Shown here one piece after another: positions 44,766-53,227 of a stretch of 64,000 bases of DNA. The DNA comes from an uncultured Bacteroides sp. (GTDB taxonomy: Bacteria; Bacteroidota; Bacteroidia; Bacteroidales; Bacteroidaceae), in assembly GCF_963676325.1 (NCBI RefSeq), contig NZ_OY781099.1:3224001-3288000 (forward strand), written 5' to 3'. The position numbers and the translations under genes were made by a program. The notes beneath the pieces are model-generated. The model searched no databases. It worked only from the letters and a program-made list of their open reading frames with translations, and was not told where the DNA came from. The number at the start of each line of letters is the position of its first letter. The first letter of the stretch is position 1.

Positions 44766-46127
44766 TTATCTCATCAGATGAATTACATCTGCCGGCAATA
44801 GTACATCTTTACTTTCGCCTGAAGGGTGATTTTTTAGAAATAGTTTTGCCACTATGATATGATTTTTGGCAAATGGCAATTTTTCAGCTTTCGTTTTCAA
44901 CTCAGACATTAATCTGTCAGCATTTTCTCCTGTTGTCCATTTGCACTCACCAACGAATAAATATTTCTTGTCTAACGACTCTGCAACAACATCGATCTCT
45001 ATCTTTTCAGTACGGGAAATATTCCCCCACCACCTGCGAGCTATGCCATAAGTAACACCGTCAATCTCATTGCCGGAAACAGATTCACGACATAGCTTTT
45101 CCCAATACTGAGCTACAAAGGCTGAAAACTGATTCTCATAAGCTGATAAAATTGGGGTTATTCTTCCCAACTCTATGAAAGAACGATTGGGTACGATAAA
45201 CCGAAAATAAAAATTCATAAAAGGGTCACTAATTTTATAGAGACTTTTTTTGGAGTTTTTTTCATCTTCCCCAAATGGCAGCTCTTTTTCGAGATAACCC
45301 AGCGACATCAATTTAGATAACGGACGAGAAAGATTTGTAGAAACTTCCCCACACCGACCCGCTATCTCAGAGAGTTTATTAGCTCCTAATCCTACGTAAG
45401 ACATTATAGTAGCGGTTTTTACAATATCATTCATATCATCTTTAAACAACTTCATCGGCTCCTCATATAAAGTGCCATTTACCGATAACAAATTACGCTT
45501 TACCGAATCAAGAAGATTTTTGTCACCCTCTCTCAGCTCCCAATAACGAGGAACACCACCCCATACAGCATACTCTTCAACTGCCTCTACGTCTGACAGT
45601 TTCAGTGCTTGCTGAATATAGGGCAATTTAATAGGCGTAATTTTAAGTATCACATCCGCACGACCATATAAAGGAGATGTGCTATCCAATACCAATCCAT
45701 ACATTAGCTGTTGGGAAGAGCCACACACAATCAAATTATACTTTAACTCCTTTGAATCCAACTTCTTTTGCAGAATAGACGGAAGTTCCGGACAAGCCGA
45801 AACAAGGTATGGAAACTCATCAACACATAATGTAAACTTTTTGTCCAGCCTGTCATTCAATGTATCCAACAAGGAGTCCCAGTCCGGATAAATAACTTTA
45901 TCGAACCCCGGAATGACACTACTAATCATCTTAGCCAACACTTCTCTTTGGTGTATAGCCTCAGTTTGGTCTGCAAGATAATAGACATCTTTTGAGGTTA
46001 GAACACGCTTTATCAGCGTTGATTTACCCAAACGCCTACGACCATAAACAACAACAAACGATGTGTTGTCTTCTGCAAGTACTTTGGTAAGTCGCTCGCT
46101 CTCCTCTATTCTATCGACAAATTCCAT
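44766..46127 (-). CDS. AAA ATPase with DUF234-like nuclease-fold C-terminus
   Basis: 453 residues from the ATG at 46127 (MEFVDRIEESERL), the usual beginning of the family; a longer start at 46151 is possible. Walker A YGRRRLGKSTL at about 30, Walker B LCVDEFPYL at about 110, STOP-free winged-helix middle (GLGANKLSEIAGRCGEVSTN), and C-terminal EIDVVAESLDKKYLFVGECKW, whose EID...ECK pattern fits a PD-(D/E)xK fold. Function in bacteria is uncertain. It is framed by 670 bp direct repeats (loci VIII and IX), which could recombine to remove it. Confidence 0.84.
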   Translation of the reverse strand: MEFVDRIEESERLTKVLAEDNTSFVVVYGRRRLGKSTLIKRVLTSKDVYYLADQTEAIHQREVLAKMISSVIPGFDKVIYPDWDSLLDTLNDRLDKKFTLCVDEFPYLVSACPELPSILQKKLDSKELKYNLIVCGSSQQLMYGLVLDSTSPLYGRADVILKITPIKLPYIQQALKLSDVEAVEEYAVWGGVPRYWELREGDKNLLDSVKRNLLSVNGTLYEEPMKLFKDDMNDIVKTATIMSYVGLGANKLSEIAGRCGEVSTNLSRPLSKLMSLGYLEKELPFGEDEKNSKKSLYKISDPFMNFYFRFIVPNRSFIELGRITPILSAYENQFSAFVAQYWEKLCRESVSGNEIDGVTYGIARRWWGNISRTEKIEIDVVAESLDKKYLFVGECKWTTGENADRLMSELKTKAEKLPFAKNHIIVAKLFLKNHPSGESKDVLLPADVIHLMR

Positions 46128-46216
46128 ATTAGTAATAATTATGTTTTGCAAAGATAATGTTTATTCAGCATAATAGCAAGTATTTAATCAATAAGTCATC
46201 AGAATTTCTCAATGCA

Positions 46217-46887
46217 TTTTTTAACTGTCCTTTTCTTTTTGCTTGATGCAATTGTCTGTTCTTTTGCCTTGACGCAAAAGAACCAAAAAGTCAAGGCTGC
46301 ACGTATTTTGCTAAAATTATGCTGCATTCCGCTGAAGGGGCTCAAACTCGCTTCGCTCAAACAGTCGCCCCTTCTTTACGCTCCATTACGCATAATTTCT
46401 TCACGCAAAATCCATGAGGCCAGTCCTTCTGGTTCCTGAGCGAGCTGCGGTGGTGGACCAATTAGCTTTGCTGCGCTCGCTTGTCACTTCGTGACGGTTC
46501 TTTTCGCTTGACTCGGCTGAGCCATGCTCGCCGGTTTTTTGGGCGTTTTATCAATGCTTTGTCCACTCTTAAAAGCCAGAACTGGGTGAAGTGGTTCCTC
46601 ACAAAACACAGTAAAGACAAAGCTGACCACCAAACCACCAAGAAGCAGCTACCCCAAGCCGAGCAAAGCAAAGGCTAACTACTCCAAGACACCACCAAAG
46701 CAGGGAAGCCAACAAGATCGGCCTCATATTCGTAGCGTAAAGCGGAGTGATGTAGTGTAGCGTTAAAAAGAAAAAGCTGTTTGAGCGCAGCGAGTTCTTT
46801 TTCTTTAGCGAAACGGAAGAACGTAGTAGCGCAGAATGTGCAGCCTTGAACTTTTGTTTCTTTTGGTTCAAGCCAAAAGAAAAGAAA
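46217..46887. repeat. Dispersed structured repeat, locus IX (direct-repeat partner of locus VIII)
   Basis: B-type arm forward 46258-46427, centre 46428-46714, A-type arm inverted 46715-46887. Near-identical to locus VIII with a constant offset of about 2127 bp. Differences are few: ATGCTGCATTCC for ATACTCCATTCC in the B hairpin, and the inverted A head, which here is GGCTTGAACC paired with TTCAAG instead of GCCTTGACGC paired with GTCAAG. The following 210 bp (46888-47097) are AT-rich and unique. Confidence 0.88.
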
Positions 46888-47097
46888 TTACGGCATTATA
46901 CCTAACGCTTAACAAGCTTATAAACAAGCTATAAACAAACAAAAAACACCTCTAAAGATATTCAAAAATAACATTCAAAAGTCATATTAAGGCATTTAAC
47001 AGACTGTAGAACAGGCCAGTTACAAAAATAAAACAAATGCGTTTTTTTGAATAAAATAAAACCCATTTCTTTGCATGCGTAATTAAAAAACAAAAAG

Positions 47098-47667
47098 ATG
47101 AGAAACATTATTTCGCCAAAAAATTATTTCGGGAGCCTTCCGGAGTGGGACGGTACAGATCACCTTACCCTCTTTATTAACCGTGTGCAAACCACCAATC
47201 AGGAATTGTGGACCGAAACCCTTACCAGGTGGCTGTGTGGTATCGTAAAATCAGAACTTTACGGCAGGCAGGACAATGCCTTCGTACCACTTATTTGTGG
47301 CGAGCAATGCACTGGAAAGACAACCTTTACCCGCAGCATCCTCCCACCCCCGCTTAGGATATACTACTCAGAGGAACCAATCGGCAAGTACGGCAAAGAA
47401 ATCACACCACCTCGTGGGTATATAATGGTGCATGGTACCGACATGGAATGCCCCATTCTTTATGAGGCCAAGTGTTACAAAGAAATGTACGGAAAGAGAA
47501 AAAAAGGCACCCGTATACCCTCGGTAATTTACACCACCAGTTGGGATCAACAGGAATGTTGCGAACCTTTCATTTTTTTCGAGATAACAAGGAGTATCGA
47601 CAATGAAAGCCCGGTAAACTATGAACAGCTATACGCACAGATTATTCAGAAGCTTAAAGATGAATAA
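47098..47667 (+). CDS. Short VirE-like protein (N-terminal domain missing)
   Basis: 189 residues, MRNIISPKNYFGSLPEWDGT, corresponding to the region around residue 415 onwards of the 735-residue VirE-like protein at 38917. Walker A ICGEQCTGKTTFTRS is present. After it the usual Walker B and DETGNRRF segments are shortened or changed (IYTTSWDQQECCEPFIFFEI), and the C-terminus DNESPVNYEQLYAQIIQKLK matches family ends. A truncated, probably non-functional relative is likely, although the frame is intact. A hairpin follows. Confidence 0.65.
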   Translation: MRNIISPKNYFGSLPEWDGTDHLTLFINRVQTTNQELWTETLTRWLCGIVKSELYGRQDNAFVPLICGEQCTGKTTFTRSILPPPLRIYYSEEPIGKYGKEITPPRGYIMVHGTDMECPILYEAKCYKEMYGKRKKGTRIPSVIYTTSWDQQECCEPFIFFEITRSIDNESPVNYEQLYAQIIQKLKDE

Positions 47668-47679
47668 TTTTTCTTTAAA

Positions 47680-47720
47680 GAATAAATAAGGCTATACAAA
47701 GTGCATAGTCTTATTTATTC
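47680..47720. terminator. Hairpin terminator between the short VirE-like gene and RhuM
   Basis: GAATAAATAAGGCTAT (47680-47695) pairs with ATAGTCTTATTTATTC (47705-47720), 16 bp with one G-T wobble, loop of nine. It sits 12 bases after the VirE-like stop. The minus-strand stretch 47715-47800 keeps a short open tail (ENTLLICRLEEEQRIKEF) that ends in this hairpin, perhaps the relic of another gene. Confidence 0.6.
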
Positions 47721-47828
47721 CTGACTAAACTCCTTTATCCGTTGTTCCTCTTCAAGCCGGCAGATAAGCAATGTATTTTCCTGTTCCGCTACAATGCAGC
47801 CATTGTAGTATAAGGATGCAGATAAAAC

Positions 47829-48839
47829 CTATCTGAATTTCTTTCCTTTTGTTTTATGATTCAACATTTTAATATTATCAAGGTAGGCTTGTTCTACGGG
47901 AGAAAGCGTTCGCACTTCCCACTTGCGGTATTCCGTTTCGGCTTTATCCATGGCTTGTTCGTGACTCACTGTACCAGGTCCAGGCAGTAGAGCTTCTCCA
48001 GAAGAAGACAGTATGGCATCCAAATGCTTGATGTAATCGTTCATATACATGGGACGATGCTTTATGGCCTGAATTTCTGCAAAATCAAAGTATCCAGAAA
48101 CAAGGTTGTTCAATACTTTGAGCTCTTCTGCACTCAAATAGTTTTTGGCTATCTTGGCATCGCGCAATGTAGGGTGGTCGCCTTTAAATGAGGTTAATCC
48201 CATGATATGCTGATCTGCATCGGCACGTTCAAAAATCACTTCTGCGGCTGTATGTCCATGGGCGGCAAAGTGAAGTTTATTCTGTACGATCTTAAAAAAC
48301 TCAATAGATTGCTCTGCACGTGGATCGTAATCAACCGCAGTAGCGTATATATCGAGAACTTGGCGATACATCACCTTTTCTGATGAACGGATGTCTCGAA
48401 TTCGGTCCAGTAATTCTTTCCAATAATTGCCTCCTCCCATCTGCTTTAAGCGTTCATCATCCATAGTGAAGCCCTTTATGATATATTCTTTCAGACGAGC
48501 CGTTGCCCATTGGCGAAAGTGCGTGGCTTGAATTGAATTTATTCGGTAACCCAAAGAAATAATCATATCAAGATTATAATGAGGAATCTCCCGCTCAACC
48601 ATACGTGTTCCTTCTTGTCGAACCTGTCGGATTTTCCGACAGGTTGACTCTTCCATAAGTTCACCTTCCTCATAGATGTGTTTAATGTGCTCTACCACAT
48701 TTGTTCGAGACGTTTGATAAAGGTCGCTCATTTGTTGCTGTGTCAACCATACGGTTTCTCCTTCCATCCGCACCTCAATATGTGTCTGGCCGTCTTCACT
48801 CTGATAGATAACGATATTGCTGTTTTTTTCTTCTGCCAT
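47829..48839 (-). CDS. rhuM: RhuM family protein
   Basis: 336 residues. Contains the hallmark N-terminal segments IVIYQSEDGQTHIEVRMEGE, WLTQQQMSDLYQTSRTNV and YNLDMIISLGYRINSIQATH, followed by FRQWATARLKEYIIKGFTMD. RhuM proteins (named after a Salmonella SPI-3 gene) carry a KilA-N/Bro-N-like DNA-binding module and travel with mobile islands; their action is unclear, though some belong to toxin or restriction-type neighbourhoods. Here it sits between two copies of a VirE gene end, which suggests insertion as a cassette. Confidence 0.88.
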   Translation of the reverse strand: MAEEKNSNIVIYQSEDGQTHIEVRMEGETVWLTQQQMSDLYQTSRTNVVEHIKHIYEEGELMEESTCRKIRQVRQEGTRMVEREIPHYNLDMIISLGYRINSIQATHFRQWATARLKEYIIKGFTMDDERLKQMGGGNYWKELLDRIRDIRSSEKVMYRQVLDIYATAVDYDPRAEQSIEFFKIVQNKLHFAAHGHTAAEVIFERADADQHIMGLTSFKGDHPTLRDAKIAKNYLSAEELKVLNNLVSGYFDFAEIQAIKHRPMYMNDYIKHLDAILSSSGEALLPGPGTVSHEQAMDKAETEYRKWEVRTLSPVEQAYLDNIKMLNHKTKGKKFR

Positions 48840-49067
48840 AATTTATGAATCAATTCTATGTTATACAGACATTTTTATCAAGAGATTTAATTTGTACAAC
48901 AACGCTCATATCATTTATATATAGTGCAAATATACATAATCATTTATCATGGAGTCTAATCTTATATTTAAATAATACACAAAGATAAATATAATTCCAG
49001 GAAGCACTTCTGAAAAAGCAACATTAGCATTTAACATCCGGCATACCACTATTAGAAAGCCGTTTGC

Positions 49068-49172
49068 GAACCATTCATTCATTTCGAAGTTACAAAACAG
49101 ATCGACAATGAAAGTCCGGTAAACTATGAACAGCTTTATGCACAGATTATTCAGAAGCTGATAGATCAATAA
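49068..49172 (+). pseudogene. VirE-like gene remnant (C-terminal 35 codons)
   Basis: In one frame the DNA reads CEPFIHFEVTKQIDNESPVN and then YEQLYAQIIQKLIDQ with a TAA at 49170-49172. This repeats the end of the gene at 47098-47667, at about 85-90% nucleotide identity over roughly 75 bases. No upstream frame continues it. The region 48840-49067 shows no gene that I can recognise. Confidence 0.8.
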
Positions 49173-49202
49173 ACAGAAAAAGCCTCTCAGTGATGAGGGG
49201 CT

Positions 49203-49460
49203 ATTTACTAAGCAAAAAAAACGTCACGAAGTGACAAGCGAGCGAAGCAAAGCTAATTGGTCCAAAACCGCAGCCCGCTCAGGAACCTCGTAGACCGGCC
49301 TCATGAATTTTGCGTGAAGAAATCAGACGGAATGGAGCGTTAAGAAGAAAAAGCTGTCTGAGCGAAGCGAGTTCTTTTTCTTCAGCGGAATGCAGACTGA
49401 TTTTAGCAAAATTCGTGCAGCCTTGACCTTTTGTTTCTTTTCCGTCAAGGGAAAAGAAAA
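49203..49460 (-). repeat. Dispersed structured repeat, locus X (single inverted arm, hybrid type)
   Basis: Centre segment 49210-49288 with the GTCACGAAGTGAC hairpin shared with loci VIII and IX, then one inverted arm 49290-49460 with the CCCTTGACGG head. The hairpin has B-type outer ends and A-type inner stem: GAATTTTGC/GCAAAATTC, AAATCAG/CTGATTT, and GAAGAAAAAG/CTTTTTCTTC. All three pairs are perfect although none equals the A or B version completely. It ends 20 bases from the CapD-like stop. Confidence 0.85.
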
Positions 49461-49479
49461 TATTGTATAAAGTTCCTTT

Positions 49480-51435
49480 TTAATGGGTTGATTTTATTTT
49501 TAATAAAATATCAGTCATCAGTTGCGCATTCAACGTCTTATCCAACACCTCATACTTAGAGCACTTGCTCTTGTACTCCGGCACAATTTCTTTCATTATC
49601 TTCACGATAGCCATATCGTCGAACGAACGGGATGCTTCCAGCAAACGTATTTCGTTTTGGCATGCGGTCTCGTAATCGTATTCACGAACGCTGGCAACCA
49701 TAATCTTAGGATGGTGTGTAGGCTTTGTCTGCTCTTCATCGTTCAGCATCTCCTCGAAGAGTTTCTCACCATCACGAAGTCCGGTGAATTTGATGTCGAT
49801 GTTCCTGGCTCCGGAAAGGCTGATCATGCGTTTGGCAAGGTCAACAATCTTTACCGGATCACCCATGTCGAAAACAAAGATTTCGCCACCCTTACCCATG
49901 GTACCTGCCTCCAGCACAAGCTTACAAGCCTCTGGAATCAGCATAAAGAAGCGAATGATATCCGGATGAGTAACGGTAAGCGGACCACCCCTCTTAATCT
50001 GCTCACGGAACAGAGGAATTACCGAGCCATTGCTTCCCAATACGTTACCAAAACGAGTTGTTACAAACTGAGTAACCCCCTTCACCTTACCCTCAATAAT
50101 AGCCCTATTGAGTGACTGACAGTAAATCTCGCAGATTCGCTTTGAGCAACCCATTACGTTCGTTGGGTTAACTGCCTTATCGGTTGAGATCATTACGAAC
50201 TTCCTGGTGCCGTACTTCACTGCAAGGTTTGCAATTATACGTGTACCATAGATATTGTTCTGAACAGCAATACCAGGGTTGTTCTCCATCATGGGCACAT
50301 GCTTGTAGGCAGCTGCATGGAACACGTAATCCGGCTGATGCGCAGCAAATATCTTCTCCATGTGTTTCTTATTAGCAATGCTGGAAACAATGGTTTCGCA
50401 CTTTATGTCACCAAACTGACGAGCCATCATGAGACGTACAGTGTGCATAGGAGTCTCTGCCTGATCAATGAGAATCATCTTCGCAGGCTTGTATACCGCC
50501 ACCTGACGAACCATCTCACTGCCAATGGAGCCGGCAGCACCTGTAATAAAAATCTTCTTACCAGTAAGTAATGCACCAATGGCATCCATATTCACCTCAA
50601 TCTTATCACGAGGAAGGAGATCTTCAATATCCACTTCCTTGAGGTTCTGGGTAGTCAGAGGACTCTTACCATCCCATTCCTCTGCTGCAGACGGCATCAT
50701 GATCTTGATACCGGCAGCAAGAAATTCGTCAATCATGGCTGTATTTTTGCGGAACATCTCACTTTTTAGCGGAGAAACGAGGAGCACTTTTACACCCATC
50801 TGCTTCAAATCTTCAGCGATACCCTTGCCATTCAATAATACCTTCTTCCCCAGCAAGTAAGTATTCTTCATTTCCACACCATCTGAGATGAAAGCCACAA
50901 GACAGAATTCCTTTTCCTTTGCGTTTATGATGCTATAAGCAATGCTAATGCCACCATTCTTGGTACCGTAGATGGCAACAGATGTTGCATCCTCTGCACG
51001 GAACCCATCGAACATACGCTTGACAGCTACACGCTCCAACCACATAAGGAGAGTAGAGACGAAGAATATTCTACTAATGCCCAAAAGATCCGGCATATTG
51101 ATTTCATTGACAGATGCCAGTACAAAAGAGGCTATGTAGGTAAGTACTGATCCTACAAATGTGGCGAACGCTACATGCTGCAAGTCTATAAAAGATGAAT
51201 AACGGATAATACCGGCGTAGGTACGAAATAATCGAAACGCCACAACATAAAGCACCATGCTGATTAGTATGCCGTTTGTTATTGGCCAGAATAACTGAGC
51301 AAATTCTAAACCTCCAACTTCAAGATACGTTGCAACGTATCCGGAGAACATTACAATAAGACAATCCAAAGCAAGTACCCCCCAATAAGGAAGTGCTTTC
51401 TTAGAGAAATACCAATTGGTGATTTTTGGAATCAT
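49480..51435 (-). CDS. CapD/PglF-like nucleotide-sugar 4,6-dehydratase, membrane-bound
   Basis: 651 residues. Four N-terminal membrane helices (about 15-130), a CoA-binding-like segment (SVAIYGTKNGGISIAYSI), then an SDR domain with IFITGAAGSIGSEMVRQV, KHVPMMENNPG and VMISTDKAVNPTNVMGCSKR. The layout and the STDKAVNPTNxMG-x-x-K signature match WbpM/FlaA1/PglF, which turn UDP-GlcNAc into the 4-keto-6-deoxy sugar used for QuiNAc, FucNAc or bacillosamine. In this operon the initiating transferase and later genes are adjacent, so it likely supplies the first sugar. Last gene of the minus-strand locus. Confidence 0.9.
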   Translation of the reverse strand: MIPKITNWYFSKKALPYWGVLALDCLIVMFSGYVATYLEVGGLEFAQLFWPITNGILISMVLYVVAFRLFRTYAGIIRYSSFIDLQHVAFATFVGSVLTYIASFVLASVNEINMPDLLGISRIFFVSTLLMWLERVAVKRMFDGFRAEDATSVAIYGTKNGGISIAYSIINAKEKEFCLVAFISDGVEMKNTYLLGKKVLLNGKGIAEDLKQMGVKVLLVSPLKSEMFRKNTAMIDEFLAAGIKIMMPSAAEEWDGKSPLTTQNLKEVDIEDLLPRDKIEVNMDAIGALLTGKKIFITGAAGSIGSEMVRQVAVYKPAKMILIDQAETPMHTVRLMMARQFGDIKCETIVSSIANKKHMEKIFAAHQPDYVFHAAAYKHVPMMENNPGIAVQNNIYGTRIIANLAVKYGTRKFVMISTDKAVNPTNVMGCSKRICEIYCQSLNRAIIEGKVKGVTQFVTTRFGNVLGSNGSVIPLFREQIKRGGPLTVTHPDIIRFFMLIPEACKLVLEAGTMGKGGEIFVFDMGDPVKIVDLAKRMISLSGARNIDIKFTGLRDGEKLFEEMLNDEEQTKPTHHPKIMVASVREYDYETACQNEIRLLEASRSFDDMAIVKIMKEIVPEYKSKCSKYEVLDKTLNAQLMTDILLKIKSTH

Positions 51436-51489
51436 TTTTTTAGATTTAAATAGTTAATTTCAATATTTGCAGACCTTTTATGTTTACAC

Positions 51490-51873
51490 TTATTTGTAAG
51501 CACCATCCTTAGCCTCGAAGATGACTGAAGGCTCCAGTACTTCGATTGTGTGCCATGCACCCTTAGGCACCTGACAGCCATACTTGCCTTCTGCCGGGCA
51601 TAGGAGGATACGGTCTACTTCCTTGAATATAGTCTCCTTTGCAACAGATTCTTCGTATATTATCTCATACAGTTTACCACACAGACAGATCACAGACTCA
51701 CTCGTCTCTTCATGACGGTGGATAGGCACTTCCGTACCTGGAAGTAATGCGTTCAGCATTCTCTGAGAAGTATCTGCAGACGATGTTCGCATATCCATAT
51801 TCATTCTCAATCTTGAATTCTCCTTTGCCTGAGCTAAAAGCGAGTTTAAGAGATCTTGATCTACCTGTATCAT
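51490..51873 (-). CDS. wbuC: WbuC family cupin-fold protein
   Basis: 127 residues. The phrase NMDMRTSSADTSQRMLNALL, then GTEVPIHRHEETSESVICL and CQVPKGAWHTIEVLEPSVIF match the WbuC cupin family, with His residues in HRH and WHT suited to metal binding. WbuC is found in O-antigen and capsule loci with CapD/FnlA-type genes; its reaction is not established. Its ATG overlaps the sugar transferase stop by four bases (ATGA). Confidence 0.86.
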   Translation of the reverse strand: MIQVDQDLLNSLLAQAKENSRLRMNMDMRTSSADTSQRMLNALLPGTEVPIHRHEETSESVICLCGKLYEIIYEESVAKETIFKEVDRILLCPAEGKYGCQVPKGAWHTIEVLEPSVIFEAKDGAYK

Positions 51874-52529
51874 TTCATAGTCTCCTTTGCGGCATCCTTC
51901 AGTTCATTGAGGATCCATGTGCACTCCTTACCACACACAGCATAAAGGATGCAGATTACAGTGTAGACAATCATTTTCAGGTCATAGAATACGCCCATCT
52001 TCTGAACATAAGTGTACTCCAATTCCTTACGGGTTGGATACACCTTCTCCATGTATTCATCCACATCAGTGATCTGGTCACCGTAGATGTAGTCATACAG
52101 AGCTGCAGGACCGCTTAAGCCAACAGGGAACTTTGCTGCTTCATTCCACTTACCATAGCGAAACATGTCGAATTGATCCTGAGCCACAGGACGAGGGCCA
52201 ACAATGCTCATTGTGCCGTTAAGAATGTTCAGCAGCTGAGGCAACTCATCAATCTTCGCATTGCGGATGAAGTGACCGAATGGGAAGATACGGTCTTCAT
52301 CAGGACGAAGACTTGTCTCATTTGCAGCCTTTGCTACCCTCATTGAGCGGAACTTATACATTTTGAAAGGCTTATTATACTTACCTATGCGAGTTGCTAC
52401 ATAAAAGAGTGGCCCCCAATCAGAAATCAAAATGCCTACGATACCTACAATCCAGAATGGTGAAGTACCAATAATGCCAATCAAAGCGCAAACGAAGTCG
52501 AAAACGCGCTTAACAAATCTATATACCAT
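51870..52529 (-). CDS. Initiating bacterial sugar transferase (PglC/WcaJ type)
   Basis: 219 residues with one N-terminal hydrophobic helix (VCALIGIIGTSPFWIVGIVG), the short PglC-like form. Family motifs: YKFRSMRVAKAANET, IRNAKIDELPQLLNIL (with the catalytic Asp-Glu pair) and MSIVGPRP. It transfers a sugar-1-phosphate, presumably from the CapD-like product, to undecaprenyl phosphate and starts the repeat unit of the second locus. Five bases separate it from the PIG-L gene. Confidence 0.9.
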   Translation of the reverse strand: MVYRFVKRVFDFVCALIGIIGTSPFWIVGIVGILISDWGPLFYVATRIGKYNKPFKMYKFRSMRVAKAANETSLRPDEDRIFPFGHFIRNAKIDELPQLLNILNGTMSIVGPRPVAQDQFDMFRYGKWNEAAKFPVGLSGPAALYDYIYGDQITDVDEYMEKVYPTRKELEYTYVQKMGVFYDLKMIVYTVICILYAVCGKECTWILNELKDAAKETMK

Positions 52530-52534
52530 ATCTT

Positions 52535-53212
52535 TTAGAAAGCTCTAAGTACAACCTCAAATGACTCCGAATAGTTCTGCCCCCACTGACCACCTCTCAT
52601 AGCAGCCAAACCAGTGATATACTCAGCTGAACGAGGATGAGGATAAGGGCGCATCACGCCACGGTACATTGAGAGGGCCTTGATCTTTGCATCTACACCT
52701 TCCTTGCCCACCTCGACATAGCAGTTGGGACGGAATAGGTTCATCGCATTGTTTATTGCCCATTCACTACAAGAAGGAACCTCCATATACCAGAACTCCT
52801 TCACACGCTTCACCTCAGGACGACGTTGGAACAAACGGATCGCCTCCTGACAAGCCATTGAGGTCTGCAGATGGTCGTTGTTTGTGTCCGCAGGATGATG
52901 CGTAATGATGATGTCAGGCTCACTCTCCATGATGGCGTTTTCAATGAACTGCACCAACTTCAAGTGAGGCACAGTGTTCATCTCAATGTTAGGAAACGTA
53001 GCCTCATATTTCTTACCTATACCTAGATAAGTAGCCGATTCGCCCCAATTACTGCTCAGTTCTTCATCGCCAGGGCGAAAAGCACGAGCCTTTGCTTCTG
53101 TACACATTAAAGCAACTTCCACCTCATGTCCTTCTCTTGTCCATTTATAAATAGATGCACCTGCACCCAATACCTCATCATCCGGATGAGCCACAACTAT
53201 TAAGAATTTCAT
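52535..53212 (-). CDS. PIG-L family deacetylase
   Basis: 225 residues. FLIVVAHPDDEVLGAGASIY carries the PHPDDE-like zinc motif (AHPDDE) and IITHHPADTNNDHLQT the second metal site. Enzymes of this family remove N-acetyl groups from GlcNAc-type sugars or lipid-linked forms. Next to an ATP-grasp gene, it may expose an amino group for later acylation. RBS not discernible; 15 bases after the ATP-grasp stop. Confidence 0.87.
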   Translation of the reverse strand: MKFLIVVAHPDDEVLGAGASIYKWTREGHEVEVALMCTEAKARAFRPGDEELSSNWGESATYLGIGKKYEATFPNIEMNTVPHLKLVQFIENAIMESEPDIIITHHPADTNNDHLQTSMACQEAIRLFQRRPEVKRVKEFWYMEVPSCSEWAINNAMNLFRPNCYVEVGKEGVDAKIKALSMYRGVMRPYPHPRSAEYITGLAAMRGGQWGQNYSESFEVVLRAF

Positions 53213-53227
53213 ATCGTTTATTGTTTA

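Noticed and set aside
44090..46887. Integron cassette with attC sites
   Set aside because: The repeats are far longer than attC sites, appear on both strands in inverted pairs, and no integrase or attC core motif was seen.
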